From: Zobellella taiwanensis
GTDB lineage: Bacteria > Pseudomonadota > Gammaproteobacteria > Enterobacterales > Aeromonadaceae
NCBI RefSeq assembly: GCF_003012795.1
Contig: NZ_PXYH01000006.1
Span: forward strand, 109,239 to 173,238
DNA: 64,000 bases
Direction of reading: 5' to 3'
A program made the position numbers and the translations under genes. How positions within the stretch are numbered: position 1 is the first letter of the stretch; each line of letters opens with the position of its first letter. Under the pieces are notes generated by a model. It ran no database searches. It was not told the origin of the DNA and was given only the letters and a program-made list of their open reading frames with translations. This document shows, piece after piece, positions 1 through 10,261 of this stretch.

Positions 1-88
1 GGGTCTGCCAGACGGCGTTTTCTTCGGTACTGTAGTGGATGATGCCGTCCGGCCCCGGCTCCCGGGCCACATATTGGGTCGCTTTCAT
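1..88 (-). CDS. phhA: Phenylalanine-4-hydroxylase, N-terminal fragment
   Basis: The gene runs off the left edge, leaving 29 codons starting MKATQYVAREPG and continuing with the pattern of an I-H-Y-x-x-E-E-x-x-V-W segment. This matches the start of bacterial phenylalanine-4-monooxygenases, which convert phenylalanine to tyrosine with tetrahydrobiopterin and iron. A strong GGAGG ribosome site lies just upstream of the ATG. The catalytic domain is outside the window, so the call rests on the N-terminus only. Confidence 0.75.
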   Translation of the reverse strand, partial: MKATQYVAREPGPDGIIHYSTEENAVWQT

Positions 89-196
89 CTTGCTCCCTCC
101 TCAGGCTGTGATGGCCTCCAATCTAAAGAGCCCGTCCCCGATTGAGAAGCAAGGGGTCGGCCCGGGGGTTCTCCTTTATGTAACAATAAGTTTACA

Positions 197-1396
197 TCAG
201 CCGCCGCCATCCGCCCTTGCCTGCCGCACCCGGAACACCTCGGACAGATAGGCCAGGTAGCCGGCATCCTCGCACATGGCCTTGCCCGGGCTGTCCGACA
301 GCTTGGCCACGGACTGGCCGTTGCAGCGGGTCATTTTGATCACCATGCTCAGGATCGGCAGGTCTACCACGTCGTTGGTGAGGTGGGTGCCTATGCCAAA
401 GGCCGGGCGGCACTGGCCGGCAAACCGCCGGTACAGCGCCAGCGCCTTGTCCAGGGTCAGGCTGTCGCTGTATACCAGGGTTTTGCCGGCGGGATCTATC
501 TTCAGCCGGCGGTAGTGGGCCAGGGCCTTTTCGGTCCAGATCACGGGGTCGCCCGAGTCGTGGCGCAGGCCGTCGAACAGCTTGGCGAAGTACAGGTCGA
601 AGTCGCGCAAAAAGGCGTCCATGCCCACCACGTCGGTCAGGGCGATGCCGAGCCGGCCGCGGTATTCGTGTACCCAGGCTTCCAGCGCCGCCTTTTGGCT
701 GTCCACCAGCCGGGGGCCCAGGGCCTGGAAGGCCTGCAAGTATTCGTGGGCCATGGTGCCGATGGGCAGCAACCCAAGCCGGCGCGCCAGATCCAGGTTG
801 CTGGTGCCGGCAAAGCTGTCGGGCAGGCGGTGGGCAAACTGCTCCACCACCTGCCGATGCCAGCGGCGGGAAAAGCGGCGGCGGGTGCCGAAGTCGGAAA
901 AGCGAAAGCCCGCCCGGTCCGGCGCCTGCTCCACCAGGGCAATTTTGTGCTCCAGCCGGCGGCGGGCCTGATCCCAGTCGGGCGCCGGATAGTGGCGGCG
1001 GCAGTAGACCTCGCTGATGATGGCCAGCAGCGGCACTTCGAACAGTATGGTGTGCAGCCAGGGGCCGCGGATCAGGAGTTCGAGCTCGCCGTTGCGGCAA
1101 GCGAGGTGGATAAAGCGGCGATCGAGCCGGAACAGGCGCAGGAAATGGATGAAATCGGACTTGATGTAGTCGAGCCCGGCCAGGTAGTCCAGCTCCGCCT
1201 GGTCCAGCCGCAGGGTACAAAGGTGATCGATTTCCCGCGCTATCTCTTCCAGGCAGGGGCCGAAGTCGATGCCCGGGGTGCGGCAGCGGAAACGGTATTC
1301 CACCTCGGCGGCCGGGTGCTGGTGCAGCACCGCCTGCATCATGGTGAACTTATAGAGGTCGGTGTCGAGCAGGGAGCGGATGACGGGCTCAGTCAT
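197..1396 (-). CDS. pncB: Nicotinate phosphoribosyltransferase
   Basis: PncB joins nicotinate to PRPP, forming nicotinate mononucleotide in the Preiss-Handler branch of cytoplasmic NAD salvage. The 399-residue length is normal for the bacterial enzyme. The N-terminus [15 protein letters not shown] is the family hallmark. The [11 protein letters not shown] segment carries the histidine that is phosphorylated in the family, and HDSGDP lies in the active site. It overlaps the end of pncA by 8 bp on the same strand, so the nicotinamidase and the transferase that uses its product are translationally coupled. Confidence 0.96.
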   Translation of the reverse strand: MTEPVIRSLLDTDLYKFTMMQAVLHQHPAAEVEYRFRCRTPGIDFGPCLEEIAREIDHLCTLRLDQAELDYLAGLDYIKSDFIHFLRLFRLDRRFIHLACRNGELELLIRGPWLHTILFEVPLLAIISEVYCRRHYPAPDWDQARRRLEHKIALVEQAPDRAGFRFSDFGTRRRFSRRWHRQVVEQFAHRLPDSFAGTSNLDLARRLGLLPIGTMAHEYLQAFQALGPRLVDSQKAALEAWVHEYRGRLGIALTDVVGMDAFLRDFDLYFAKLFDGLRHDSGDPVIWTEKALAHYRRLKIDPAGKTLVYSDSLTLDKALALYRRFAGQCRPAFGIGTHLTNDVVDLPILSMVIKMTRCNGQSVAKLSDSPGKAMCEDAGYLAYLSEVFRVRQARADGGG

Positions 1397-2036
1397 GGGC
1401 GGGCTCCAGTTCGCCGCTGTCGCGGATGAAGCGGGCGCCCTGCTGGATCATCTCGGCGATGGCGTGGCGGCTGGTGTCGTCGGCCACGCCACGGATGGCG
1501 GCCCGGTTGACCACCACCTCAAACCCCGCCGCCAGCAACTGGAGCACGGTCCGGCGCACACAATAATCGGTGGCCAGGCCGCCCACCAGCACTGTGCTGA
1601 TCCCGCGGGTGCGCAGAAATTCGATAAGGCCGGTACTCAGGCGTTCATCCAGGTCGTGGTAGCAGGCGCCGTAGGGATGCATGTCGGGCTCGATCCCCTT
1701 CCAGACGAAAAAGTCGTAGTCGGCCGGATGGGGCAGGCCGTCGAGCAGCTCGAAGCCGCGGGTGCCGGGCACGGCGTGGCGTGGCCAGCGGATATCCATG
1801 TGCCGGCCGGGCAGGGGGCTGAAGGCGGGGGAGGTATCATCGGCCACCCAGTGCGCCTTGGGCGAGTGGGCGTCCTTGGTGCCGATGCGGCAGCCGGCGA
1901 AGGCGGCCTGGCGGTTGAGTTCGTCGGCGATGCCGTCGCCGCCGGCCACCGGCAGCTCGTCCGGGCAGGCCGGGGTAAAGGTATACTGGGCGTCCACATC
2001 CAGGCTGGCGACGCATTCTCGGGCGGGCAGTTTCAT
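1389..2036 (-). CDS. pncA: Nicotinamidase
   Basis: PncA hydrolyses nicotinamide to nicotinate and ammonia and so feeds the adjacent pncB. The 215-residue protein is an isochorismatase-fold amidohydrolase. The catalytic aspartate is near the N-terminus (LDVDAQYTF), the metal-binding Asp/His cluster is in [11 protein letters not shown], and the nucleophilic cysteine is in [10 protein letters not shown]. The chosen ATG follows a GGAGGTGG ribosome site 4 bases away. An earlier in-frame start would add 27 residues that look unlike the family. It is the first gene of a two-gene salvage operon. Confidence 0.95.
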   Translation of the reverse strand: MKLPARECVASLDVDAQYTFTPACPDELPVAGGDGIADELNRQAAFAGCRIGTKDAHSPKAHWVADDTSPAFSPLPGRHMDIRWPRHAVPGTRGFELLDGLPHPADYDFFVWKGIEPDMHPYGACYHDLDERLSTGLIEFLRTRGISTVLVGGLATDYCVRRTVLQLLAAGFEVVVNRAAIRGVADDTSRHAIAEMIQQGARFIRDSGELEPAHD

Positions 2037-2177
2037 CCGCCACCTCCTATGGTTAAGTACGGGCCCGCGGGCCTTGCATAGCTCTGTTGATCTTGTTTTG
2101 ATTGAGTCTACTGACAATTTGGTTCAGTATCGCCCCTTCCGGGGTATCTCCCCCATTATCAGCCAAAGGTGACCATG

Positions 2178-2519
2178 ATGAGCGACCTCCACCAGCAAAA
2201 TTACCAGCGTTTTATCGATCAAGTGAAAGCCGACCGGGTGATGTGGGGGCTGCGCTTCGGGGACGAGTGGGTGGTGTGCGACTCCACCGAATTCGAAGAT
2301 ACCGAAGTGATGCCGGTATGGTCCACCGAGGCGCAGGCCAGGGCCCAGTGCGTGGATGAATGGGCCGATTACGAGCCTTTCGAGATCACCCTGGCCGAAT
2401 TCCTGGAAATCTGGGTGGAAGATCTGTCCGAAGACGGCGTGCGGATCGGTCCGAACTGGGACGAAGAGCTGGACGGCATCGAGCTGGACGTGCTGGAACT
2501 GGTCAAGGATTTCGCCTGA
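2178..2519 (+). CDS. DUF2750 family protein
   Basis: This is a small acidic cytoplasmic protein of 113 residues. Its pattern of VMWGLRFGDEWVVCDS followed by VMPVWSTEAQA matches the DUF2750 family, whose function is not known. It has no signal peptide or membrane segment. Three starts are possible (GTG 2169, ATG 2175, ATG 2178). The last is preferred because AAGGTG at 2166-2171 then sits at a normal distance. The gene stands alone, divergent from pncA and convergent with the GGDEF/EAL gene, and a strong hairpin separates the two convergent stops. Confidence 0.75.
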   Translation: MSDLHQQNYQRFIDQVKADRVMWGLRFGDEWVVCDSTEFEDTEVMPVWSTEAQARAQCVDEWADYEPFEITLAEFLEIWVEDLSEDGVRIGPNWDEELDGIELDVLELVKDFA

Positions 2520-2542
2520 TCCTGCGGGGCGCCTCGCTCGTT

Positions 2543-2567
2543 GGCCCCCGCCCGCGCGGCGGGGGCC
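2543..2567. terminator. Hairpin between convergent genes
   Basis: A perfect 10-bp GC-only stem (GGCCCCCGCC and its complement) with a 5-base loop lies between the two convergent stop codons. It lacks a T-tract on either side, so it is terminator-like rather than a classic intrinsic terminator. It could serve both genes. Confidence 0.5.
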
Positions 2568-2569
2568 GT

Positions 2570-5119
2570 TCAATCCCCCCAATGGGCCATCCCGGCCCTG
2601 AACTCGGCCAGCGGCAGCGGCTTGGAAAAATAGAAGCCCTGTAGCCGGTCGCAGCCGCGCTCGGTGAGATCCCGGCGTTGCGCTTCGGTTTCAATGCCTT
2701 CGGCCACCACTTCCAGTTGCAGGTGACGGGCCATGGTGATCACGCCCTGCACTATGGCCGCACTTTGCGGATGGTCGGTAATGTCGGCGATAAAGCTGCG
2801 ATCCAGCTTGATCTTCTGGATGGGCAGGGTTCTCAGGTAGCTGAGGCTGGAAAAGCCGGTGCCGAAGTCGTCGATGGCGGTAACAATGCCGAGCCGGCGC
2901 AGGCGGTGCAGGGTGGCGATGGCCTGCTCGGTGCCCGTCATCAGCACGCCCTCGGTAATTTCCAGCTCCAGCCGCCGTCCCGGTATGCCGTGCCGTTCGA
3001 GCAGGGCGCCCAGCTCTTCCACAAAACCGGCCCGGTGAAACTGCAGCGGAGAGATGTTGACCGCCACCGTCAGGTCGTCGGGCAGTTGCCGCAGGTCGCG
3101 GCAGGCCTGCTGGAGCACCCACTGGCCGAGGGGGATGATCTGCCCGGTCTGTTCGGCCAGGGGGATAAAGGCGGCGGGCGGGATCAGTCCCTTGTGGGGA
3201 TGGCGCCAGCGGGCCAGGGCCTCGGCGCCGCGCATGGCCCCGGTGCGGGCGTCCACCACCGGCTGGTAGTGCAGTTCGAACTGGTTGTGCTGCAGGGCTT
3301 CCTGCAGCTCCCGGCGCAACAGGACATACTGGCCGTTGCTGCGGTTGCCGTCCCCCTCGTACCAGTGCCAGGTATTGCGCCCCTGGCGCTTGGCCTCGAA
3401 CATGGCCTGGTCGGCGAAACGGATCAGATCGGCCGGGTGCCGGTGGCGGGCGGCGTGGGTGGCGATGCCGAGGCTGGCGCTCAGCTGCAGCCGGTGGCCG
3501 GGCAGCTCGAAGGGGGTGGACAGCAGGGACAGCAGCTGTTCGGCGCGGCGGATCAGTGTCTTGTCGTCGAGCCCGGGCAGCAGCAGCACGAATTCGTCGC
3601 CGCTGAGGCGGGCCAGCAGTTCGCCGGGTTCCAGCACGCTCTTGAGCCGGTTGGCCACCGCCAGGATCAGTTCGTCGCCCACATGGTGGCCCAGGTTGTC
3701 GTTGACCGGCTTGAAGTCGTCAAGGTCGATGTAACACACCGCCAGCGGGCTGTGCCGGCGGCGGCTCAGTTCATCGTCATGGGCCAGGCGGGCCTCGAAC
3801 TGGCGGCGATTGGGCAGCCCGGTCAGGTAATCGTGGCCGGCGTAGTAGGCCAGTCGTTCCTCGTTTTCCTTCTGGCGGGTGATGTCCTGCTGGATTTCCA
3901 CAAAATGGGTGCAATTGCCCTGCTCGTCCCGCACCGGGCTTATCACCAGCCGGTTCCAGAAGGCGGTGCCGTCCTTGCGGTAGTTGCGCACCGTGATCTG
4001 CAGTTCCTGCTGCTGGCGCAGGGCCCGTTCGATGCGGTCGGCGCTGGCCGGGTCCGGATCCGGCCCTTCGAGAAAGCGCGGATTGCGCCCCAGCACCTCC
4101 TCGCGCCGGTAGCCGGTCATGGCAAGGAAGGGGCTGTTGGCGTAGACGATGGGATGGTCGGGCTGGCCGGCATCGAGGATGACCACGCCGTTGGTACTGG
4201 CCTCTATGCCGCGCTGCAGCAGCCGCAGTTGGGATTCGTCCCGCCGGCGCCGGCCGATGTCCCGGGCAATGCCGTAGACCCCGAGTACCTGCTGGTTGAC
4301 GATGATCGGCAGCTCGGTGACCTCCACCAGGCAGAATTCGCCCCCGGCCCGCACCAGGGTGATTTCGCACTGGCGCGCCCGGCCCTGGCAGACGTCGGCA
4401 AAGGCGGCCTCGGCCCGCGGCCGGTCGGCGACGGTGACCAGTTCGCCGTGGTGGCGCCCGGCCAGCTCGCCGGGGCTGAAACCGGTGAGGGCGGCAGTGC
4501 CGGGATTGGCGCTGACGAAGCGGCCGTCGAGGTCCAGCTCGAACACCGCGTCCGGATGGTGCAGGAACAGGGAGCGGTAGCGTTGCTCCTGCACCTGCAG
4601 GCTCTGCCGGTCCTGGTCGCGCATGACCGCCAGCGCCACCAGGGCGGCGGCCCGGTCGACCAGTTCGTGATCGGCCGCCCGGGGCCGGGCCGGCTGGCCG
4701 TGATAGATGGCAAAGGTGCCGAGCAGGCGGCCGTTCCGGGTCAGTACCGGGGTCGACCAGCATGCCTGCAGCCCCTCGGCGGCGGCCAGCCGGTGAAAGC
4801 CGTTCCAGCCCGGGTCTTCGGCGATATGTTCGGTGACGACCAGGCGGCGGTGGAAGGCGGCGGAGCCGCAGGTGCCGATGCCCGGCCCCACCGGTATGGC
4901 GGCCAGGGCCCGGGCGTAGTCGGCGGAAAAGCCCGCGCCGGCGGCGAAGGCGAGCTGGTGGTGGTCGGGGTGGTAGAGCATGACGCTGCAGCGGGAACCG
5001 GGCAGCTGCCCTTCGATCATGGCGGTAATGGCGGCCAGGGTCCGGGGCAGGGGGGCGTGCTGGGCAATCATGTCCTGGATGCCCTGTTGAGCTTCAAGCT
5101 GCTGCTGAAATCGGTTCAT
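2570..5119 (-). CDS. Cyclic-di-GMP protein: GAF-PAS-PAS-GGDEF-EAL
   Basis: This 849-residue soluble protein combines synthesis and breakdown modules for cyclic di-GMP. In order it has a GAF domain (about 1-165), two PAS domains with PAC (about 175-420), a GGDEF domain (about 425-585) and an EAL domain (about 600-845). The cyclase signature reads SGDEF. The EAL residues are intact: GAEALARW, ELEITEGVL, AIDDFGTGFSSL and VVAEGIET. The inhibitory RxxD site that normally precedes GGDEF reads EPGE, so product inhibition is probably lost. There is no transmembrane segment. The start was set at MNRFQQQLEAQ. The next 44 codons upstream are in frame but look non-coding. The net activity cannot be predicted. 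Confidence 0.9.
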   Translation of the reverse strand: MNRFQQQLEAQQGIQDMIAQHAPLPRTLAAITAMIEGQLPGSRCSVMLYHPDHHQLAFAAGAGFSADYARALAAIPVGPGIGTCGSAAFHRRLVVTEHIAEDPGWNGFHRLAAAEGLQACWSTPVLTRNGRLLGTFAIYHGQPARPRAADHELVDRAAALVALAVMRDQDRQSLQVQEQRYRSLFLHHPDAVFELDLDGRFVSANPGTAALTGFSPGELAGRHHGELVTVADRPRAEAAFADVCQGRARQCEITLVRAGGEFCLVEVTELPIIVNQQVLGVYGIARDIGRRRRDESQLRLLQRGIEASTNGVVILDAGQPDHPIVYANSPFLAMTGYRREEVLGRNPRFLEGPDPDPASADRIERALRQQQELQITVRNYRKDGTAFWNRLVISPVRDEQGNCTHFVEIQQDITRQKENEERLAYYAGHDYLTGLPNRRQFEARLAHDDELSRRRHSPLAVCYIDLDDFKPVNDNLGHHVGDELILAVANRLKSVLEPGELLARLSGDEFVLLLPGLDDKTLIRRAEQLLSLLSTPFELPGHRLQLSASLGIATHAARHRHPADLIRFADQAMFEAKRQGRNTWHWYEGDGNRSNGQYVLLRRELQEALQHNQFELHYQPVVDARTGAMRGAEALARWRHPHKGLIPPAAFIPLAEQTGQIIPLGQWVLQQACRDLRQLPDDLTVAVNISPLQFHRAGFVEELGALLERHGIPGRRLELEITEGVLMTGTEQAIATLHRLRRLGIVTAIDDFGTGFSSLSYLRTLPIQKIKLDRSFIADITDHPQSAAIVQGVITMARHLQLEVVAEGIETEAQRRDLTERGCDRLQGFYFSKPLPLAEFRAGMAHWGD

Positions 5120-5324
5120 CGTAAGGGTACTGCCGCCGGAGGTCGCAAACGGGGTCAAGGGCAGTAAAGCAAAAGCCACCTGGACTGTAAATGAAATGTT
5201 TTGCCGTTGCGACCTTGGTCTGAGAAGGGCGCCGCCTTGTCGTCCCCGCACTGTCGGCTAGATTGAATGGGGGACGGCCGGCGCGTTCACGTCGGCCCAA
5301 CAGTGGCATCAAAGGAGCCCAACC

Positions 5325-5924
5325 ATGAGTAAATTGCTGGTACTTTATCATTCCATGTACGGCCATATCGAAACCATGGCCGAGGCGGTGGCCGAGGGTG
5401 CCCGGAGCGTGGCCGGAGTAGAGGTCACCGTCAAGCGGGTACCCGAAACCATGCCCGAGGAGGCCTTTCGCGCCGCCGGCGGCAAGACCGATCAGTCCGC
5501 CGAGGTGGCCAGGCCGGCGGAGCTGGCCGATTACGACGCCATCATCTTCGGAACCCCGACCCGCTTTGGCAACATGAGCGGCCAGATGCGCAACTTCCTC
5601 GATCAGACCGGCGGCCTCTGGGTCAAGGGGGCCCTGGTGGGCCGGCTGGCCAGCGTCTTCAGCTCCACCGGCACCGGCGGTGGCCAGGAAATGACCATCA
5701 CCTCCACCTGGACCACCCTGGCCCACCACGGCATGATCATTGTGCCCATCGGTTATGCCACGCCGGAAGTGGCGGATATTTCCCGGGTCGGCGGCGGTAC
5801 CCCCTATGGCGCCAGCACCATTGCCGGCGGCGACGGCTCGCGCCGGCCCGACGACCGGGAACTGGCCATTGCCCGTTATCAGGGAAAAACCGTGGCGACC
5901 CTGGCGCACAAGCTGTTTGACTGA
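5325..5924 (+). CDS. wrbA: NAD(P)H:quinone oxidoreductase WrbA
   Basis: WrbA is a tetrameric flavodoxin-like enzyme that reduces quinones by two electrons with NAD(P)H and FMN and limits semiquinone radicals. The 199-residue length is standard. The FMN-phosphate loop is visible near the N-terminus ([16 protein letters not shown]). The family signatures [19 protein letters not shown] and GTGGGQEMT are also present, and the C-terminal GGDGSRRPD motif is typical. A GGAG-type ribosome site precedes the ATG. It is a single gene, convergent with the HAD-phosphatase end of the transport operon. Confidence 0.96.
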   Translation: MSKLLVLYHSMYGHIETMAEAVAEGARSVAGVEVTVKRVPETMPEEAFRAAGGKTDQSAEVARPAELADYDAIIFGTPTRFGNMSGQMRNFLDQTGGLWVKGALVGRLASVFSSTGTGGGQEMTITSTWTTLAHHGMIIVPIGYATPEVADISRVGGGTPYGASTIAGGDGSRRPDDRELAIARYQGKTVATLAHKLFD

Positions 5925-5938
5925 AAAATCCGGCGCCC

Positions 5939-6591
5939 CTACAGGGTCCAGCTCAGTTGCCGCCAGCCCCGGCTGGCGGCAATGTCCGCCAGCGGCGCGG
6001 CGGCGTTGACCACCGCCGCCTCGTCCACATATTCCAGCAGCGGCAGGTCGTTGTGGGAGTCGCTGTAGCCATAGCTGAATGCGGGGCTGAGCCCCTGCCG
6101 TTCCAGCCACTGGGTCAGCCGCGTCACCTTGCCCTGCCGATAGCTGAATACTCCCCGGGCGCGACCGTTGTAGCGGCCCCGCTCCAGCTGCGCCTCTATG
6201 CCGATGGCCTGCTCCACCCCCAGGGAGAGGGCGATGGGCGCCACCAGGTATTCGGCGGTGGCGGAAATGATCAGGCAGCGGTGCCCCTGGCGGCGGTGCC
6301 AGTCCAGCGTGGCCCTGGCCTGGGGATAGACCAGGGGCGCTATCTCGTGCTCGATAAAACGGGTAACCAGCGGCGCCAGTTCGTCGGGGCGGCGGCCTTG
6401 CAGGGGCGAGAGGGTCAGGGTCATGTAGGCCTCCATGTCCATCTCGCCTTGGTAGTAGTCCGCCATCAGCCGGCGCTCCTCGGCCAGCAGGGCCTCGGAT
6501 ACCCGCCCCTCGCGGGCCAGGAAGGCCAGCCACAGGCTGGCGGAATCGCCGGCAATCAGGGTTTCGTCCAGGTCGAAAATCGCCAGTGCCA

Positions 6592-6592
<1 letters not shown>
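5939..6592 (-). CDS. HAD-IB family phosphatase
   Basis: This 217-residue cytoplasmic enzyme belongs to the phosphoserine-phosphatase-like HAD-IB group. Motif I is FDLDETL (nucleophile and acid aspartates). Motif II is the serine of IISATAEYL, and the C-terminal metal site is YSDSHNDLPLL. A helical cap lies between motifs I and II. Its start codon overlaps the stop of the ABC ATPase gene by one base, so it is the last gene of the transport operon. It probably dephosphorylates a metabolite derived from the imported substrate. It is not close to PhnX phosphonatase in its visible motifs, and the substrate is unknown. Confidence 0.8.
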
Positions 6593-7607
<1,015 letters not shown>

Positions 7608-7608
<1 letters not shown>

Positions 7609-8390
7609 CAGGCTCTCCGGGATTGCAGGCGCAGGGCCAGCCAGGTGGCGGCGCCGATAAACAGGAAATAGGACATCACCATGGCGCTGGTAAAGTGGCC
7701 GCTGTTGGTGCGCTGGCTGTACAGGTAGACCTGCAGGGTTTCGAAGCGGGTGCCCACCAGCATGTTGGCGAACACGAACTCCCCGAACAAAAAGGAAAAG
7801 GCCAGGAACAGGGCGCTGAGCAGGCCGTTTTTGATGTTGGGCAGCACTACCTGCAAAAAGGCGCGGGTGGTGCCGGCCCCCAGCAGGTGGGCGGCGTCCA
7901 TCAGATCGCGCAGGTTCACCGCTTCCAGGTTGTTGGCCAGGGACCGGTACATAAAGGGCAGGCCCAGGGTGAAATAGCAGCACACCAGTATCCAGGGGGT
8001 GCCCACCAGCGGCAGGGGGCCGCCGGCGTAGAGCTGCAGCAGGCCCACCGACGACACCACGGGCGGCACCGCGAAGGGCAGCAGCACCAGCAGGTTCATC
8101 AGCCCCTTGAGCCGGGGAAAATAGTAGAACACCACGAACAGGGTGGGCAGGATCAACGCCAGGCTCAATGCCAGGGCGGCGGCGCACACCAGCAGGGAGC
8201 GGCCGAAGGCGGCGAGGAAACGGCCGTCGGACCAGAGCCTCTGGTACCAGTCCAGGGTAAAGCCCCGGGGCAGGATCTGCGCGCCCCACTGGGCGGAGAG
8301 GGAATACACCAGGGTGATGAGGATGGGGGTGGCGAGCAGCGCCACCAGGGTCCAGACCGTGAGCCGGGCGGGCAAGGGGGGCTTATTCAT
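7608..8390 (-). CDS. ABC transporter permease (second)
   Basis: This 260-residue inner-membrane protein has six predicted hydrophobic segments and a binding-protein-dependent permease loop. The EAA-like motif reads DLMDAAHLLGAGTTRAF, where the coupling helix contacts the ATPase. It resembles the PhnV/PotC class. The gene overlaps the first permease by 8 bp and the ATPase gene by one base, so the three are clearly co-translated. The substrate cannot be read from the permease. Confidence 0.88.
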
Positions 8391-9459
8391 GGCGACTCCG
8401 GGCGATCAGCCATTGGTTGACGGCGGTCACCAGCACCAGCAGGGCCATCAGCAGCAGCGACAGGGCGGCCGCCAGTTGTGGCTCGAGGAAGATATCCCCC
8501 GCTACCAGGCCGGCGATCTGGATGGTGACCAGGTTGTAGTTGCTGGTCATCAGCGCATAGGTGCTGGCGTAGGCGCCGAGGGCGTTGGCCAGCAGTATGA
8601 TAAAGGTACCGAGCAGGGCCGGGCTCAGCACCGGCAGCGCCACCCTGAGCCAGTAGTGCAGCGGGCCGGCCCCGAGCAGGGCGGCGGCCTCGCGCCAGTC
8701 GGCCTTGATGGCGTCGAAGGCCGGGTAGAGCAGCAGCACCGCCAGGGGGATCTGGAAATAGGTGTAGAGCAGGATAAGGCCGGCCCGGGAGTACAGGTGG
8801 AACTGTTCGATCAGGCCCAGCTCCCGCAGCAGCAGGGTGGCGGCGCCGTTCATGCCCAGCAGCACGATAAAGGCGAACGCCAGGGGCACGCCGGAGAAGT
8901 TGCTGGCCATGGTGGTGAAGGCCACCACGGCGTCCCGCAGCCGGCCGGGCACCTGGCGCAGCGCCGCCGTGCCCGCCAGGGCGATGCCCAGCCCGAGCAG
9001 GCTGGACCAGAAGGCCAGGTCCAGGCTGTTGGCGAAGGACTGGCGGTAGAAGGGCGAGCCCAGGATCTCGCGGAAGTTGGCCAGGCTCCAGTCGCCGCCG
9101 GCCTGGAAGCTGTGGATCAGCACCCAGGCCATGGGGGCGAGCTGGAACAGCCCGAACGCCAGGGCGAAGGGCAGCACCAGGGCGAGCGGCAGCAAGCGGC
9201 GCCAGGAAGCGGGTTTGGCCGACGTCGACGCCGTCACCTCACCAGTCTGGCTGTCAGCCTGGCGGGCGCGGCCAAAGGGCCAACTCCGCCGACACGCCGC
9301 AAGCACATCCCTGTGGGCTCGCACATGCCATCCATGGCATGTGACGGTCGGCGGAGCCGTTCCCTTTGTCCGCTCATCGGACGCTGAGGTGCTTGGCGGA
9401 AATTCCGCTACGTTTTTATCGGCATCCCGCAAGTTGCCGGAAATAGCTTGTTCATTCAT
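8383..9459 (-). CDS. ABC transporter permease with repeat-derived N-terminal extension
   Basis: This is the partner inner-membrane permease. Its hydrophobic core begins near residue 90 (RRLLPLALVLPFALAF) and ends with a normal EAA-type loop (DWREAAALLGAGPLHYW). The first 85-90 residues are unusual: hydrophilic, low in complexity and unlike the PotB/PhnU start. They are encoded by a nested palindromic repeat at 9273-9368, which spans 32 codons and keeps the frame. The ATG is fixed by its ATGA overlap with the end of the upstream phosphatase gene. The extension may be tolerated as a cytoplasmic tail. Alternatively, translation may start further in. Confidence 0.82.
   Translation of the reverse strand: MNEQAISGNLRDADKNVAEFPPSTSASDERTKGTAPPTVTCHGWHVRAHRDVLAACRRSWPFGRARQADSQTGEVTASTSAKPASWRRLLPLALVLPFALAFGLFQLAPMAWVLIHSFQAGGDWSLANFREILGSPFYRQSFANSLDLAFWSSLLGLGIALAGTAALRQVPGRLRDAVVAFTTMASNFSGVPLAFAFIVLLGMNGAATLLLRELGLIEQFHLYSRAGLILLYTYFQIPLAVLLLYPAFDAIKADWREAAALLGAGPLHYWLRVALPVLSPALLGTFIILLANALGAYASTYALMTSNYNLVTIQIAGLVAGDIFLEPQLAAALSLLLMALLVLVTAVNQWLIARSRHE
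9273..9368. repeat. Nested palindromic repeat inside a permease gene, copy 1
   Basis: Three nested inverted repeats share one centre. The outer arms are CAAAGGG/CCCTTTG (9273-9279, 9362-9368). The middle arms are CTCCGCCGAC/GTCGGCGGAG (9284-9293, 9347-9356). The inner arms are CACATGCCAT/ATGGCATGTG (9322-9331, 9334-9343). The stretch CCCTGTGGGCTCGC next to the inner arms, and the following ACGGTCGG, recur in similar form on the opposite strand at 52115-52166. The element is a multiple of three and is read through by the permease gene. A further GTCCG/CGGAC hairpin follows. Confidence 0.8.
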
Positions 9460-10259
9460 TTCAGTAACTCTCCGCAGACCGGCTTGTCGTGCGCAAGGCC
9501 CAGCAGGCTGGCGAGGGTGCCGCACAGTTCGAGCTGGCGGGGGCGGGCGTGGCGGTCGTGACTGAAGGCGTCGCCCAGCACGAACAGCGGCACTTCCCGT
9601 TCCTCGGGCAGGGTGCCGCTGTGGCTGTGGTCCCGGTTCATGCCGTGGTCGCTGGTCACCAGCACCTGGTAGCCCTCGGCCAGCCAGCCCGGCAGGTAGT
9701 CCGCCAGCCAGAGGTCGAGGCGGCGGGCGCTGTTGCGGTACTGGCTGGAGTCCAGGCCGTGCTTGTGGCCGGCGTCGTCCACGTTCATCGGGTGGACCAG
9801 CAAAAAGTGCGGATCAAAGCGCCGGCGCAGCCATTCGGCGTCCAGCAGCAGGTGGCAGTCCGGGTAGTCGTCCCTGTGGTAGAACACCCCGTACTGGATG
9901 GCCAGGCGTTCGTCCTGGGTGAAGCGATCCCGCACCGCCTGGTAGGGGGCGCGGTTGTACAGCTCGCTCAGCCAGTGGTAGGCCGCCGCCGCCGTGGTCA
10001 GGCCGGCGGCGCGGGCCAGGGTGAAGATGCTCTGCTCGCGGCTGGTGCGCACCACCTGGTTGTGCACCACGCCGTGGTCCACCGGCCGGGTGCCGGTGAG
10101 GATGGTCTCGTACAGGGGGCGGGACACCGCCGGCAGCTCGCACTGCAGCTTGTAGCCGGTTGCCCGTCCCGCCTCGCACAGGCCAAGCAGGTAGCCCAGG
10201 CTGTGCTGGGCTACCTCATGGGCCAGACCGTCGATAAGGACCAGTATGACCTTGCGCAT
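9456..10259 (-). CDS. Alkaline phosphatase superfamily hydrolase (nucleotide pyrophosphatase/PhnA-like)
   Basis: This 267-residue enzyme has the two-metal core of the alkaline phosphatase superfamily: an N-terminal VILVLIDGL with the first metal aspartate, a probable serine nucleophile in LPAVSRPLYETILTG, an HPMNVDDAGHKHG segment with metal ligands, and a C-terminal VTSDHGM motif. No signal peptide is seen, so it should act in the cytoplasm on the imported substrate. Relatives cleave phosphodiesters, phosphonoacetate or other phosphate esters. The start at MRKVILVL has good family support, and an earlier in-frame start adds 13 poorly matching residues. It sits 2 bases after the solute-binding protein gene and overlaps the permease gene. 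Confidence 0.82.
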   Translation of the reverse strand: MRKVILVLIDGLAHEVAQHSLGYLLGLCEAGRATGYKLQCELPAVSRPLYETILTGTRPVDHGVVHNQVVRTSREQSIFTLARAAGLTTAAAAYHWLSELYNRAPYQAVRDRFTQDERLAIQYGVFYHRDDYPDCHLLLDAEWLRRRFDPHFLLVHPMNVDDAGHKHGLDSSQYRNSARRLDLWLADYLPGWLAEGYQVLVTSDHGMNRDHSHSGTLPEEREVPLFVLGDAFSHDRHARPRQLELCGTLASLLGLAHDKPVCGELLK

Positions 10260-10261
10260 GC

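Noticed and set aside
383..1429. 348-residue plus-strand frame opposite pncB
   Set aside because: It mirrors a well-supported gene in GC-rich DNA, and its low-complexity Gly/Gln/Val-rich product matches no family.
2678..5167. 829-residue plus-strand frame opposite the GGDEF/EAL gene
   Set aside because: An antisense shadow. The minus-strand protein has five recognisable domains, and this one has none.
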